From positions 2,025,337 to 2,089,336 of the forward strand of contig NW_006921532.1 in the NCBI RefSeq assembly GCF_000340215.1: 64,000 nt of DNA. The letters run 5' to 3'. This document shows positions 53,876 through 64,000 of the stretch, in pieces; position 1 is the stretch's first letter; the number at the start of each line of letters is the position of its first letter. A program made the position numbers and the translations under genes. The notes beneath the pieces are model-generated. The model saw only the letters and a list, made by a program, of their open reading frames with translations, searched no databases and had not been told where the DNA came from. The stretch comes from Pseudocercospora fijiensis CIRAD86. Lineage: Eukaryota; Ascomycota; Dothideomycetes; Mycosphaerellales; Mycosphaerellaceae.

Positions 53876-54865
53876 ATGGGTACCTGCCCAGCATCAGCCG
53901 GCTCAGAGGATGATAGCACCTGCAGCTCAGGATGGGCAGGACTTGTATATGTCATTCATATGCACAGTCCTTACAGTCCTTTCTTCGACGAGACTCATTA
54001 TCACAACACCTTTGACAATATCGATTGCCAGCACATCAACGACAAATTATACGAATTGTATTCAGCTTAATCATCTACACTTTCGTGGCATTCGGCGAGC
54101 TATATGACTACTCAGTCGCTCAATATGTCGATCCAATTGGAGACGTAGAGGAATATGGTGAGGCATCCTGATCAATACATAGCCGGAGCATTATTTTGAC
54201 TTTTCCACTACTCTTCTGCTTCTGTTCGTGCAATGCGCGGCACCTGCATCTCGGGTGGAAAGAGTATACCTTTCGCTCGCGTCAAAAGTGTTGAAAATTC
54301 GGAGACTGGCTTCGACTGGTTGAGCGTCGTGTATCTCTCCGTAATGCGGAATGAGATCTGATGCTATTGTTAACATTAGACTTTTTGCTGTCTATACTCA
54401 CGAATATACTGGATCCTCATCTTCCAATATCCCATCTTCGAGGTCGCATCCGCCATAATCCTGGAAAACAGAGAAGCCACGGGCCACTACTGCGTCAACA
54501 GCCTAAATCCTATCTACACACACTTCTGGGTGCAAGCTATCGAGACTGTATCCATCTGCTTCTGCATGTATGCTCTGATACGCTTCTATACGCATGCGAA
54601 CTCTCTCCTTAGAGTCCGACGAGCATTCACGAGGTCTGTCTGTTTCAAGATCATCGTGTTCATTCGCTTCACTCAAGCCCGGGGCTTCTCCTTCGCTCAC
54701 CAATATGGAAGCATTACGATGGGAGACCAATTCAGCCACAACGATATTTTGTGGGGTATGCCATGTCTTTTGACTTACATTGAGATGGTGCTTTTCTCTG
54801 CGACTTTCTGGTATGCCTATAGATCGGCCGACTACAGCGATAACAGTACGGTATGCTCGGAGTGA
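53876..54865 (+). pseudogene. OST-alpha (DUF300)-like transporter relic
   Basis: The C-terminal half is recognisable as a seven-helix organic solute transporter alpha / DUF300 protein. It shows RIYWILIFQYPIFEVAS (54393 on), GHYCVNSLNPIYTHFWVQAIE, SICFCMYALIRFY, then FKIIVFIRFTQARGF and GMPCLLTYIEMVLFSATFWYA. The start MGTCPASAGSEDDSTC (53876) also resembles the family's N-terminus. Between them the frame breaks: hydrophobic segments appear in two frames (LYMSFICTVLTVLSS against LVYVIHMHS). The conserved middle with the tyrosine/acidic helix is reduced to about 40 residues (IIYTFVAFGELYDY). No intron model that I tried restores a full protein. The composition shows no RIP, so loss was by ordinary indels. 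A badly modelled real gene remains possible. Confidence 0.5.
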
Positions 54866-55493
54866 GTGGGTGTGGTCTTGGCGGTGTTAGATGTTCTGCA
54901 TCCAAGAGATTTACTGGATGGTTTCAGGAGGATGATCGGTCTATGGCAGTATCTGCATGGGAACGGAGGGTGGTAGGAGTGGAGAGTGGCAGAAGGTGAT
55001 AATCAGGACTGAGTGCGTAGATTGCAAATTTCGGCGCCAGTAGTTCTCCATCTCGAACCCCAGGACATAAGGTGATTTGGCTTCGTTCGGCGTCTTTCTC
55101 ATGGCTTCGTGAATCGAGCACAGCCTCGCGTCCGCGTTCCAAATGTGCCTCGATCACCCCGTCCATCAACGCGATGTCGAGTGGAGTGATGTAAAGCAAC
55201 CAGGACGAAACTTGTGTTGGTCGTGGCCAAACTAGTCATCGTCGCTCAGCTGCTTGCATGTCGACTGGTAGGGAGCATGCCAGTGCTCAAGCATTTTAAT
55301 CGGATTCGACGAAATCGGCATAAGGCTATAAGGGATCCAAAGCAGATGGAGTTGAGAGGTTGACGCGCAACGCGAACAAAGTGCTTGGCATTCCGTCATT
55401 GACCCTTCCCAGCGTGGCGATTTCGTGTTGCCTCCACCTGAACCTGGACCTGCATAGACATCGCCACAAAGCATATCGGTATGGGATGAGCAC
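54866..55493. other. Intergenic region
   Basis: About 630 bp containing the PSO2 promoter. No gene recognised. Confidence 0.5.
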
Positions 55494-58214
55494 ATGTTTC
55501 GCAAGCCTCGAGAGTCTGCAGACGATGCTGCACGCCTGGGTCGAAGCCCAACGCCGCCGGGCAAACCATCAAAGACTCCCTTCAGCTTAGCAGTACCACC
55601 AACCGTTCCGCCACCTAAAATGGCTACCAAGACGAAGACCAGCAAGCCTGTACCGCTGCCTACGATTGGTCGTCAAGGACCGAGCAGCTCCAAGAAGTCT
55701 GCTACGCCGAAGAACAAACTAGCAGCCAAGGGCAAGGGAAACAGTAGCATCTTGAGCTTTTTCAAGAAGACCGACGGTGAAGATGGGCCACAGTCGGACT
55801 TGTTTGTGGTAGAGAAGAGAAGCTCGCAACCACAGGCTACTCATGACTCGTTTCGAGACTACCAGGACGGAGATGATGAGTTCCGATACAACGAGAGCGA
55901 AGCGTCAAGCAAGCGACGAAAAGTCAGCATAGATAATGCAGTGGGCGAAGCAGCAGCATCTTCGCCAACTGCGAGACAATCAGTTCCGATCAATAAGGTC
56001 AGCCACAGTAAACCTGGACCGTTTCTTGAAGAGTCGGACAGTGAACAGGACGAAGAAGAACCGGCTGCAGTTATAGGAGTGTGCGATGCTGAAGATAGCG
56101 CTGGAAGCTTGATTGCAGGCACCATGCCGGAGCAAAATGTCGCTTCAGCAGAGTCGCCCAAAGTCGATACAGGTGAGACAAGCAATTATCTGGATCAGGA
56201 CCATCATCCGCCTCTAATCAAAGAGGAAACCAGTTATGAACCAGGTCTAGACGAATTTGGAGACTTTGGCGACGAAGATTTCGACGAGGACCCATTCGAA
56301 GAAGGAGATGAGTTTCGTGAACGCCGTTATATGGAGGAACAAGCCAGGCTTGAGGCAGAAGAAGGCGAAAAGGACTATGATCCATTGCCAGTAGAAGATC
56401 AAGATGTCAAGATCGAGCCAGCAGACGAGAACCGAGAATCTGAAAAAGGCGCATCATGCCCGATCTGCAGCATCAATCTTGGTGGCGTCAGCGAGCAAGA
56501 CGCTGGAGTTCATGTCAACAACTGTCTCGATGGCAATCCTACTCCCTTGCCGGGAAGGAAGCCCATTTCCAAACCCAGATCCTTACCTGTAGCCTTGAAA
56601 TCTGAGAACTCCACCTCTGCGAAGCAATATCGACCAATCCGTGCTCCCAAAGCTGGACAAGCTAATCCTTTCGACTTTGGCGAAGCTAGCGGCAGCAATG
56701 GCAAGTCTGCATTCAACAAGCTCATGTCTGGCCACACGGAAGAAGCTGCATGGGCTGAAGCGGCGGCATCCGAGAATGCTGCTCGTGGCAAGCCGTCATA
56801 TCAGCGCACATGCCCATTCTACAAGATTCTGCCTGGACTATTTATCTGCGTTGATGCATTTCGCTATGGCGCCGTGAAAGGCTGCCAGGCATATTTTCTA
56901 AGCCATTTCCACAGCGACCACTATGTCGGCTTGACATCCTCCTGGAGGCACGGACCAATTTATTGCTCCAAAGTCACTGCCAACCTAGTCAAGCAGCAAT
57001 TGCGTGTCGACCCGCAGTATGTCATTCCCTTGGAGTTTGAGAAGACAATCGAGGTGCCCGGCACGAAAGGTGTTCGTGTTACCATGATCTCCGCAAACCA
57101 CTGTCCCGGTAGCTCCCTATACCTCTTCGAGAAAACCATGGGCAAGCATTACAATGGCAACCCTCGCCTGCAGCGCATTCTGCATTGCGGTGATTTCCGG
57201 GCTTGCAAGATGCACGTGCAACACCCACTTCTAATGCCAGAAGTGCAGGACAAGGTGTCTGGAAAGAGTAGAGAGCAAAAGATTGATGTCTGCTACCTGG
57301 ACACAACATACCTCAATCCCAAGTATGCCTTTCCAAGCCAAGAGGCCGTGATCAAAGCCTGCGCAGATATGTGTGTCTGCTTGAGCAAAGATAGCCCTGG
57401 CGAGGATGACGGCTGGGAGACGATGAAACGTCAACGCGCTGGCGAGGGCATGACCAAATTTGTCCGGAAAGATTCGAATCCCGAAATCAAAGAGGAGGAA
57501 CTTGACGAAGATACCAAGGATGACATGAGGGTAGAGAAGAACCCACACGCAAGTCAGCAGATCCTATCATCGGTGAACGGAAAGCAGACTCGAGGTCGGC
57601 TTCTTGTCGTTGTTGGTACGTATAGCATCGGCAAAGAACGTATCTGCCTGGGCATAGCACGCGCTCTCAAGTCAAAGATCTACGCGCCGACGTCGAAGCG
57701 ACGCATAGTAGCAGCTCTCGAAGACCCGGCGCTGGATGAGCTCATGACCGATGATCCACGAGCTGCTCAGGTGCACATGACGCCACTTTTCGAGATTCGC
57801 GCCGAGACACTGGACGACTACCTCAAGGACTTCTTTCCGCATTTCACGCGTGCAGTTGGGTTTCGTCCAAGTGGATGGAACTATCGGCCACCAAATAGTC
57901 GTTTCACGGAAAGCCCTCCGGTCCAGACCGTGCTAAAGTCAGATAATTGGAAGAGCACTTATAGCATGCGCGACCTTGTTCCTCAACGCGGAAGCTCAAG
58001 TCGCGCGAGCTGTTTCGGTGTGCCATACAGTGAGCATTCGAGCTTCCGAGAGTTGACAATGTTCTGCTGCGCTCTTCGGATTGACAAGATCATACCTACT
58101 GTAAACGTCGGCAGTGCGAAAGGCAGAGAGAGGATGAAGGCGTGGTGTGAGCGATGGGCTGCTGACAGGAGGAAGAACGGCGTCTATAGGATCCCGGAGG
58201 ATGGTAGTTGGTAG
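55494..58214 (+). CDS. PSO2: DNA interstrand cross-link repair nuclease Pso2/Snm1
   Basis: 5' exonuclease of the metallo-beta-lactamase/beta-CASP family that processes DNA interstrand cross-links in the nucleus. One exon, about 906 aa from ATG 55494; a later in-frame ATG at 55620 (MATKTKTSKP) is a possible alternative. The long disordered N-terminus has a PIP-like box near residues 83-90 (SILSFFKK, a possible PCNA-binding motif) and a basic KRRK patch. A UBZ4-type finger starts at about residue 322 (CPIC..., then H-x3-C). The catalytic domain starts at about 445 (CPFYKILPGLFICVDAF), with H-x-H-x-D-H at 471-476 (SHFHSDHYVGL), ANHCPGSSLYLF, LHCGDFRAC and YLDTTYLNPKY. The beta-CASP part carries VVVGTYSIGKERI and ends with VPYSEHSSFREL and PTVNVG. 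All expected metal ligands are present. Confidence 0.94.
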   Translation: MFRKPRESADDAARLGRSPTPPGKPSKTPFSLAVPPTVPPPKMATKTKTSKPVPLPTIGRQGPSSSKKSATPKNKLAAKGKGNSSILSFFKKTDGEDGPQSDLFVVEKRSSQPQATHDSFRDYQDGDDEFRYNESEASSKRRKVSIDNAVGEAAASSPTARQSVPINKVSHSKPGPFLEESDSEQDEEEPAAVIGVCDAEDSAGSLIAGTMPEQNVASAESPKVDTGETSNYLDQDHHPPLIKEETSYEPGLDEFGDFGDEDFDEDPFEEGDEFRERRYMEEQARLEAEEGEKDYDPLPVEDQDVKIEPADENRESEKGASCPICSINLGGVSEQDAGVHVNNCLDGNPTPLPGRKPISKPRSLPVALKSENSTSAKQYRPIRAPKAGQANPFDFGEASGSNGKSAFNKLMSGHTEEAAWAEAAASENAARGKPSYQRTCPFYKILPGLFICVDAFRYGAVKGCQAYFLSHFHSDHYVGLTSSWRHGPIYCSKVTANLVKQQLRVDPQYVIPLEFEKTIEVPGTKGVRVTMISANHCPGSSLYLFEKTMGKHYNGNPRLQRILHCGDFRACKMHVQHPLLMPEVQDKVSGKSREQKIDVCYLDTTYLNPKYAFPSQEAVIKACADMCVCLSKDSPGEDDGWETMKRQRAGEGMTKFVRKDSNPEIKEEELDEDTKDDMRVEKNPHASQQILSSVNGKQTRGRLLVVVGTYSIGKERICLGIARALKSKIYAPTSKRRIVAALEDPALDELMTDDPRAAQVHMTPLFEIRAETLDDYLKDFFPHFTRAVGFRPSGWNYRPPNSRFTESPPVQTVLKSDNWKSTYSMRDLVPQRGSSSRASCFGVPYSEHSSFRELTMFCCALRIDKIIPTVNVGSAKGRERMKAWCERWAADRRKNGVYRIPEDGSW

Positions 58215-59898
58215 CTATAAGGACCAAGCCGTGGCGCAAGCAGAAGCCATGCGATTTGCGCAAATATTTACGAAATTGAAGGCAGAGTGTTCGATCCACC
58301 ATAACCTTCCGATCTTTTTCCTTCTCAAGCATACTACTACTATACACATCCATATTAAGGCTTGCGATGCAAACCAATGCCGAGCCATCACCCTTGCATC
58401 TCACACGTGGCGAAGGATTCTGAGCGGTGATTCTGAGCGCGTGAAGCTGGAGAAGCATCCATGGATCCCTTTCCTTCGACACAAGTGTCCGACAGCACGT
58501 CGGGGTCCTCTTGACAACAAAGGATAGCCCGGACAGGACAACTCGTGTTCAGACCATGATGCTAGCATGGACACGTCAAGCGCCGCTACTGTGCAACCCT
58601 GGCCGGTACCAAAGATCTCGCGCGCGCCTCCAATGTTCTATAAGCAGAGCGCCAGAAGAATCGACAGTAGTGGCTGGCAATGCTCGCTGTCTGGCCGGAC
58701 ACGGCCTTCGAAAGCGACAATGCCGAACGATTCCGGCATTATTGTCCTCCTGAGGTACTAGCAATTACTAACACATCTCAGCCGCACGACGAAGGACGGG
58801 AATATGTCGAAAGTCGCATGGTGGCTGGGTACAGGGCCCATACGACGTGGGCCATGATGCCATGATCATGGTCGATGATGGTGTGTCCCCACTGCACTGT
58901 TAGATGTTGCTGCTCGCGAGCGGGAAAAGCAGAAAAACCAAGTTCCTTCACATCTCGTCTGCAGTAGGGCAGCAGCCTAGGTCGTCTATTCAACCAATAG
59001 AAGCTGGCCTTGGCATCACGATATGCCGCTATTTCTGGATAGCTGAATCCTCCTCTACGCTAACTTCCGTAGATGCAGTACACCGCCGCCGCCGCACATC
59101 GCCCTCGCGCCGGTCTGCAAATGATTATTCTGGCCGTCCCTTGTTGTTCCTGTCAATTGCCGCCGCACAAAGCAGACGACAAGACGCCAGGCACGATGCT
59201 TTGTGGAGGGCGAGGGCAGGCGTGAGACAGCGATGCACATGCTGCGGCTTGCTGCGGCCGTTGCAACACCGCGCCGCGACATATGCAGTTTGGCACGCAG
59301 CTGGCCGATGAATAATGAGTGTGAGTGTGTCATGCCGGCCTAGCTCAGTCTGCCACACGCCTGGCCTGGCCAGGTTGATAAAGGTCTGTAAGTCCAGTGG
59401 AAGGATCCTTCATACGTTACTCGCCTGACCTGACCCTCCATCGACGCCTGCAACAAGCACTCCCTCCTTTGACTCTTCCGCTCGTGCATGACCTTCCGGG
59501 CCCCCACTGCAGCTGAAAGCCTAGCTCGACAACAAACAGCCGGCACAGTTGGCCGGCGACTGGACGAGAGGGAACACAACACGCTTCGGGTGATTAAACG
59601 CCTCTAATTTTCCTCAGCTGTCCTCTCTGCTCCTCTTCCTTCCGCTATCCTCATACCAGGCTCACGGTACTGAGGTGCCCGTCTCATACACGCCACCAAG
59701 CAACAAGAATATTTCGTAATCTAGGGCCGCCCACCTATTCACATTCCTGCCTGCCCTCACCGGTCTTGCCCCACTACACTTCTTCGCAAAGCGGTCATAC
59801 CTTTTCTTGACCATTCACTGCTATCCCAACTGCCACAACTCTAAACAGCCAAGCAGGCCCATCTCTTGAGAGGTTGCACAGGACAGGAGGAAGTCAAG
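58215..59898. other. Long gene-poor gap and leader of the coiled-coil gene
   Basis: About 1.7 kb. Nothing coding is convincing; the longest frames (60-135 codons) overlap one another in different frames and resemble no family. The last 300 bp are rich in CT/CAC tracts (59600-59880), consistent with a long 5' leader for the gene at 59899. A TAGCTCAGT string at 59340 looks like a tRNA A box but no B box or cloverleaf follows. Confidence 0.5.
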
Positions 59899-61366
59899 AT
59901 GGGTGACTACTGGGGTGACGACGGTTGCGATTACGACTACTATGGTCGTAGGCAGAGACGGCGACCTTCACCTCACCATATGCACACCACAGATCGCGAA
60001 GGATTCCTCATGGCTGGAGTTGCTGGAGGTGGACTTCATAGGAGCAGATCTACAGGTCACGGTCCAGCTCCGACAATCAATGTCTACAATCGCGTAGAGC
60101 AGGACGGCTCACCTATGCCAATGCCATATGCACCTTACCCTTACCCACCTTCCCCGGGCTCTCGAAGAGCATCGCCGCGAGCATCACCGGAAGGTCGTGG
60201 CCGTGGAAGAAGCAGGCTCGGAGACAGACTGGGCGACGAGCTCGCGGAAGACCTTGCCGAAATGGCACTGGAGCACCGTTTCCGTTCGCGATCTCGTGGT
60301 CGATCAGATGCGTCGGGCTTCGATCGTCCACCACAAATGCCGGGCGGGTATCCAAACGACTTTGCTGCTTGGCAGTTGGCCCAGCGAGAAGCACAACTTA
60401 GAGATTTGTCGCGAGAATCAAGGCGAAAGGAAGAGGAGGAGAACATTCGCAGAAGAATCAAGATCGAGCAATTGGAAGCAGAGGCCAAGCGAGACAAAGA
60501 GGAAGCTGAGCGTGAGAGGCACGATAAGCAGATTCTAGCTGACATGAAGCGAAAAGAAGAGGAAGCTAAAGCCAAGCAAAAGGCAGCCGAGCGCGAATGG
60601 GAGTTGAAGAAGGCCGAAGCAGAACGAGAGAGGAAAGAGGAGGAGCAGGCGTTTCGCGAAAAGATTGATCGCGAAGCTAGGGAGAAGAAGGAGAAAGAGA
60701 AGAAAGCATACGAGGAATTCAAGCGCCGAGAGAAGGAGGAAGAGGAGGAAGAGAAGCGTAAATGGGAAGAGTACGAACGAAAGCGCAGGGAGAAAGAAGA
60801 GAAGGAAAAGAAAAAGAAAGCAGATGAAGAGAGAGCTTTCCAAGAGGAAATGCGAGATCGACTACGAGCCCTTGGCTACACCGAACAGACGATCGATGTC
60901 ATGGTCGACAAGGAAAAGACCAAGAAGTTCAAGACCGAAGTCAACAGCTCCTCTCACACCACAGTCATCAACGACAATCGCATCGGAGAATTCCGAGGTC
61001 CACGAGCTCCCATCTACCCGAAAGTCCACAAGAGCTACCTCGCGACCGAGACCTTGAAATACTACGACCTACCATGGGAATACGATCGCGTAAGTATGCC
61101 CCAGCGACGCAAGCGATCTCGATCGAAATACACCTTGTACATTAGCTGACCACATCTTGTAACATTAGTCCGATCCTGACTACATCATCATCCTGAGAGA
61201 CATGAAGAAGGCAGAGACTGACTTGCTATTCGAGCACACTACGAGGTTGCGAAGCGGTAGATTGCTTTTGGAGCCAAAGAAAGAGAAGCCAGAATTCGCT
61301 TTTTACCGCAAGCGCAGCAGAAGTCGCCATGGACCCAAGCAGGTCGGTATTCTAAAGCTCGGATAA
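59899..61366 (+). CDS. Arg/Ser-rich coiled-coil protein, unrecognised
   Basis: Two exons are inferred: 59899-61089 and 61169-61366, intron GTAAGT..CATTAG, about 462 aa. ATG 59899 is used because the open frame upstream begins with TTG. The order is: an acidic/Tyr start (GDDGCDYDYYGRR), a Pro/Ser/Arg-rich region with SRSRGRS-type dipeptides, and a very long Glu/Lys/Arg coiled coil (about residues 170-330). A compact segment RLRALGYTEQTIDVMVDKEK follows, then a conserved-looking C-terminal module (LATETLKYYDLPWEYDRSDPDYIIILRDM, ending FAFYRKRSRSRHGPKQ). The second exon continues that module, which supports the splice. I do not know the family. It resembles uncharacterised fungal proteins with a coiled coil followed by a small C-terminal domain; an RNA-related or cytoskeletal role would be a guess. 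Confidence 0.78.
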
Positions 61367-61691
61367 GCATACATGTCCTGAGCTCATCTTGCAAAGGATA
61401 TCTACATCACTCCGCTTCTAAAACGAGCATCTTGATATGGAATTACACATAAGTCTGGCAGTGGTTGGCTATTTGTTGCCTCCTCAGCTCCTTCGATTTT
61501 TGGAAATGGACATTGAGCGGTTTGGCGAGCGGGTAGCGGAGCATTGAGACAAATTGAGAAGGGCACCGGGATTCTTGCGAGCATCTGAATGTTGGCAGAT
61601 AGACATCGGCATTGAGCGGAATTGCAATACAATACTTCCTTCAGAATATACACGCCATTCTACAGTCCTATTTACATTTACTAAGCATGCG

Positions 61692-62545
61692 TCAGATGAT
61701 CCAGATACACCACAACGCGGCATACTCCATCGGCGCAGCAGCAGAAACACCAAGCGGTGTTCGATGCACAAAATGGCTCAGATCAAACTCTCCTTCCCCA
61801 GCTTCCCCTAACATCCTCACCTCCGCATCCTCCCTATAAAGTTGTTCCAGCTCCGTAAGTCTAAACTCCAATTCCCATTCCCCCAACATCCCACCGTTCT
61901 GCACAAGCACCAATCCAGCATCCATCAAACCTCTCCTTCTCAACTGATCGCCGAGTCTGCAGAAGAGATCTCCAAAGATGCTGCCTGCGACTCCTAGGAA
62001 GACGAAGACGTTGTTGCTGTGCAATGGTAGTTGCAATAGCTTCCTATAGGTGATTTTCTATGAAGGATTAGCAAGCATATCAGTTCTGTTATTAAATAGG
62101 AAGAAGAGTATTAGTATATACTAGGAGGGTAGAAGCTATTTATTCTACTTATTATTACCCTAGATAGGCAATCCTCTATACTATTACTATAGTTGCTATA
62201 GATCTTTACTTCCCCATCGGGGCTCTAAATACAACACTCAAGCCGCTCGCACAAGCTGCATACAAGATCTCTCGCATCTTCCTTCCATTGTCACGGTGCT
62301 TGTGGAAGCGTCTCGCAACAAGGTGTCCAACGCAAGTTGAGATGTAGACGAAAGGCCCTTGTTTCCCAAAGCACATGCCCGTGGCTACGGTGAAGACTGC
62401 ACCTGTGGCTTTGACCAGCAGGACTTTGAAATCAAGGAATCCCGGAATGACGAAGCCTGAGAGGATGGGGTTTGATCTCAGGAATACCACTTCCTGCAGC
62501 CATGTACATGCTTTTGCCAGTAACAGATGGTGGAGCTGAACTTTG
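61692..62545 (-). pseudogene. CLC chloride channel relic
   Basis: The minus strand shows CLC pieces in the right order but broken. AAGSGIPE (about 62500) is followed by ILSGFVIPGFL in a different frame, where an extra base in a run of C (near 62470) shifts the frame. Then comes the selectivity motif as GKQGPFVYIS (family GKEGPxVHIS; the gating Glu is Gln) and ASGLSVVFRAPMG (family A.GVS..FGAP.G). The frame then enters a short RIP-mutated insert (about 62088-62205). A helix-J-like NNVFVFLGVAGSIFGDLF and a CBS-like end (FDLSHFVHRTPLGVSAAAPMEY) follow. The middle half of the channel and the N-terminus are missing. Not a functional channel. Confidence 0.75.
62088..62205. repeat. Short RIP-mutated insert inside the CLC relic
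   Basis: About 120 bp with nearly no CA/TG and many TA dinucleotides (for example TATTAGTATATACTAGG), unlike the sequence on either side. It looks like a small transposon relic inserted where the channel gene is interrupted. Confidence 0.55.
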
Positions 62546-63636
62546 TGCTGTTATGTATTGGTCTCCTTTTATCGCCTGTGCCTGGAGCGGAGAAAATGGC
62601 GTGCCGTAAGGTGAGAGATTCAGAGATTCTTTGGTGTTTGTCTGTGCTCACGAGACCACCTGCTCAACGTGTCGTCGTGTCGTGGTCCAGGTCCAGGATG
62701 TAGCCAAGGAGTGGCCGGTCCGCAGGCCGCTGAAACTAGCACATGTGGCCTCGATGCTCAAGAGCAAAATGAATGAGATTGGAAGGCAGCTGCCACATCC
62801 TGCTTGCAGCGTTCTGTAAGGCAATGGAAGTGCAGTGAAGAAACAGTGAATATCCACTTTGCCATAGTTGCAGCAGCATCGTCTTGAATGAGGACCTAAG
62901 CTGGACTCCAACTTACCAAGCAGAAATAATGCATGCGCCAGAAAGCGAGGTGACCAGGACTTCTTTAGCAGACCATGAGCATTCAACCTCCAACCAGGAG
63001 GGTCCTCCAGCCGGATAGCTTCGAGCATCATCAAGGCAACTAGACAAGCTAGGAGAAGTTTCAATGCCGCCCTAGGTGCAGTGGTATCTAGCGGACATGC
63101 AGCGTCGGTCGTTTAGATTCCAGTAAGCCTTTAGCATTATTCTTGGTAGCAAGGCGAGGCACATATGTACGGTAGAACTAGCCGCTCCGAACCAATTTTC
63201 GGCACGATCTTCACATGCGAGAAACGCTGCGGCCGGCCTCGCCTCGCCCCACCCGAGTGCGTCCCCGCTCGCAGCAGTGCTGCAGTGTGTCGTCAAGTGG
63301 CAGGGGTCCAAGGGTCCAAGGGTCCAAGGGTGCTCTCAGGCACGAACGCAATAATGGCAATGGACACTGAAGTGAATGCCGAGTCACGCTGTGGTAGGAG
63401 AAAGTCAGACTCCACAGCACACTGTTCATCTTCATCACTGCTCACTGCCGCCTTTTTGCACTCTCCCCCTCCCCCCCCCTTCCTCCTCCCCCTCCCCCTC
63501 CCCTCTGCCAACTTGGAACATCACCTCATTGAAGCGCACTGGCCACCAGTGGGCGCTTTCCAGTCCACTATTGCACCTGCCAGCTGTCTATAATGAGAAA
63601 TTGGGCCACGACGGCTCGTTTATCACATCGCAGAAA
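62546..63636. other. Gap with low-complexity tracts
   Basis: About 1.1 kb. It contains three 8-bp repeats GGGTCCAA (63304-63327) and a pyrimidine run of about 45 bp, mostly C with CT (63461-63508), close upstream of the ethanolamine kinase start. A minus-strand hydrophobic frame near 62930-63064 ends at a GTAAGT-like site but could not be tied to a gene. Confidence 0.5.
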
Positions 63637-64000
63637 ATGGCAAGCCCCCCGAACGCGTCTGCCGCCCACCGAGCAGACCAAGTCGACTCTCCTCTCGCCC
63701 TACGACACATACCAATCACCTTCGATACCACGGATCCCGAGAAGAGCGCCCTGCAACTCGTGCAAGAATATGACCGTTCGTGGGAGAGCGAGGAAGGACC
63801 AGTGCACTTCATCCGCTTCACCGACGGCATTACAAACACATTGATGAAAGCAATCAAAAGGCGACCGGGCTTAACAGAACTCCAAATAGACCAAAATGCC
63901 ATTTTGATACGAGCCTATGGCAAGGGCACAGACGTGTTGATAGACCGTGAAAGAGAGCTGCGAGCACACAATCTTCTGGCAAATCTTGGTCTTGCGCCTC
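63637..64000 (+). CDS. EKI1: Ethanolamine kinase, N-terminal part (runs off the window)
   Basis: Kinase of the CDP-ethanolamine (Kennedy) pathway that phosphorylates ethanolamine for phosphatidylethanolamine synthesis. ATG 63637 (MASPPNASAAHRADQVDSPL) opens a frame that reaches the window end, 121 codons. Visible are HIPITFDTTDPEKSALQLV, VHFIRFTDGITNTLMKA (the family's glycine-containing nucleotide loop, F-x-D/G-G-I-T-N) and ILIRAYGKGTDVLIDRERELRAHNLLANLGLAP. The last is nearly diagnostic for ethanolamine versus choline kinases (R-x-Y-G-x-x-T-D-x-x-I-D-R-x-x-E). The catalytic Brenner motif lies beyond the window. Introns further on cannot be judged. Confidence 0.92.
   Translation, partial: MASPPNASAAHRADQVDSPLALRHIPITFDTTDPEKSALQLVQEYDRSWESEEGPVHFIRFTDGITNTLMKAIKRRPGLTELQIDQNAILIRAYGKGTDVLIDRERELRAHNLLANLGLAP

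Noticed and set aside
59337..59400. tRNA-like string with TAGCTCAGT
   Set aside because: Only an A-box-like stretch; no B box (GGTTCGANNCC), no matching acceptor stem and no cloverleaf could be drawn.
62930..63064. Hydrophobic minus-strand frame (LLLACLVALMMLEAI) as part of the CLC gene
   Set aside because: It resembles a helix that in CLC proteins follows the filter, but here it lies on the upstream side; the order is wrong and the match is weak.

Overview
The window looks like a chromosome segment of a filamentous ascomycete (Pezizomycotina). A Dothideomycete of the Mycosphaerellales/Capnodiales type is likely, but that is inference. The basis is short GT..AG introns of about 50-155 bp with RCTRAY-like branch points, compact genes, fungal-specific families (PalC, Zn2Cys6 regulator, RTA1, fungal LtrA-like protein), and transposon blocks that carry a heavy repeat-induced point mutation (RIP) signature.

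Unique-sequence gene islands alternate with mutated repeat blocks. Island 1 (4.1-18.6 kb) holds a mitochondrial glycine carrier (Hem25), a mitochondrial-fission dynamin (Dnm1), a ZZ zinc-finger protein, an LtrA-like membrane protein, sphingosine-1-phosphate lyase (Dpl1), urease accessory GTPase UreG and pH-signalling BRO1 protein PalC. Island 2 (34.3-37.3 kb) holds an RTA1-like membrane protein and a truncated cytochrome P450. Island 3 (39.7-64 kb) holds an arylsulfotransferase-like membrane protein, an epoxide hydrolase, the PXA/RGS/PX protein Mdm1, a Zn2Cys6 regulator, Tim54, an OST-alpha-like relic, the cross-link repair nuclease Pso2/Snm1, an unrecognised coiled-coil protein, a broken CLC chloride channel and the start of an ethanolamine kinase. 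Most of these are housekeeping genes without operon-like or cluster logic. Several introns and terminal exons were placed by reading splice signals, because plain open frames miss them.

Repeat blocks. (1) 1-3.85 kb: a MULE-like relic and tandem repeats, open at the window edge. (2) 18.73-34.26 kb: a nested structure. A 12.2-kb Ty3/gypsy LTR retrotransposon (LTRs at 18758-19035 and 30727-31004, ACTAA target duplication) sits inside an element encoding only an integrase-type transposase (31.0-34.26 kb, Ginger/KRBA2-like). (3) 37311-39724: a hAT transposon with 11-bp inverted ends and a perfect 8-bp target duplication, CGCCTGAT. (4) Two adjacent MITE-like copies at 50.85-51.22 kb.

In these blocks almost every CpA/TpG has become TpA while CpG survives, so the DNA is full of in-frame TAG/TAA yet not very AT-rich. 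The strongest candidate for something undescribed is the retrotransposon. Five copies of a 27-bp GC-centred palindrome divide it into cassettes: gag/protease, RT/RNaseH/integrase, a 0.4-kb spacer, and a 3.2-kb extra coding cassette of unknown function between integrase and the 3' LTR.
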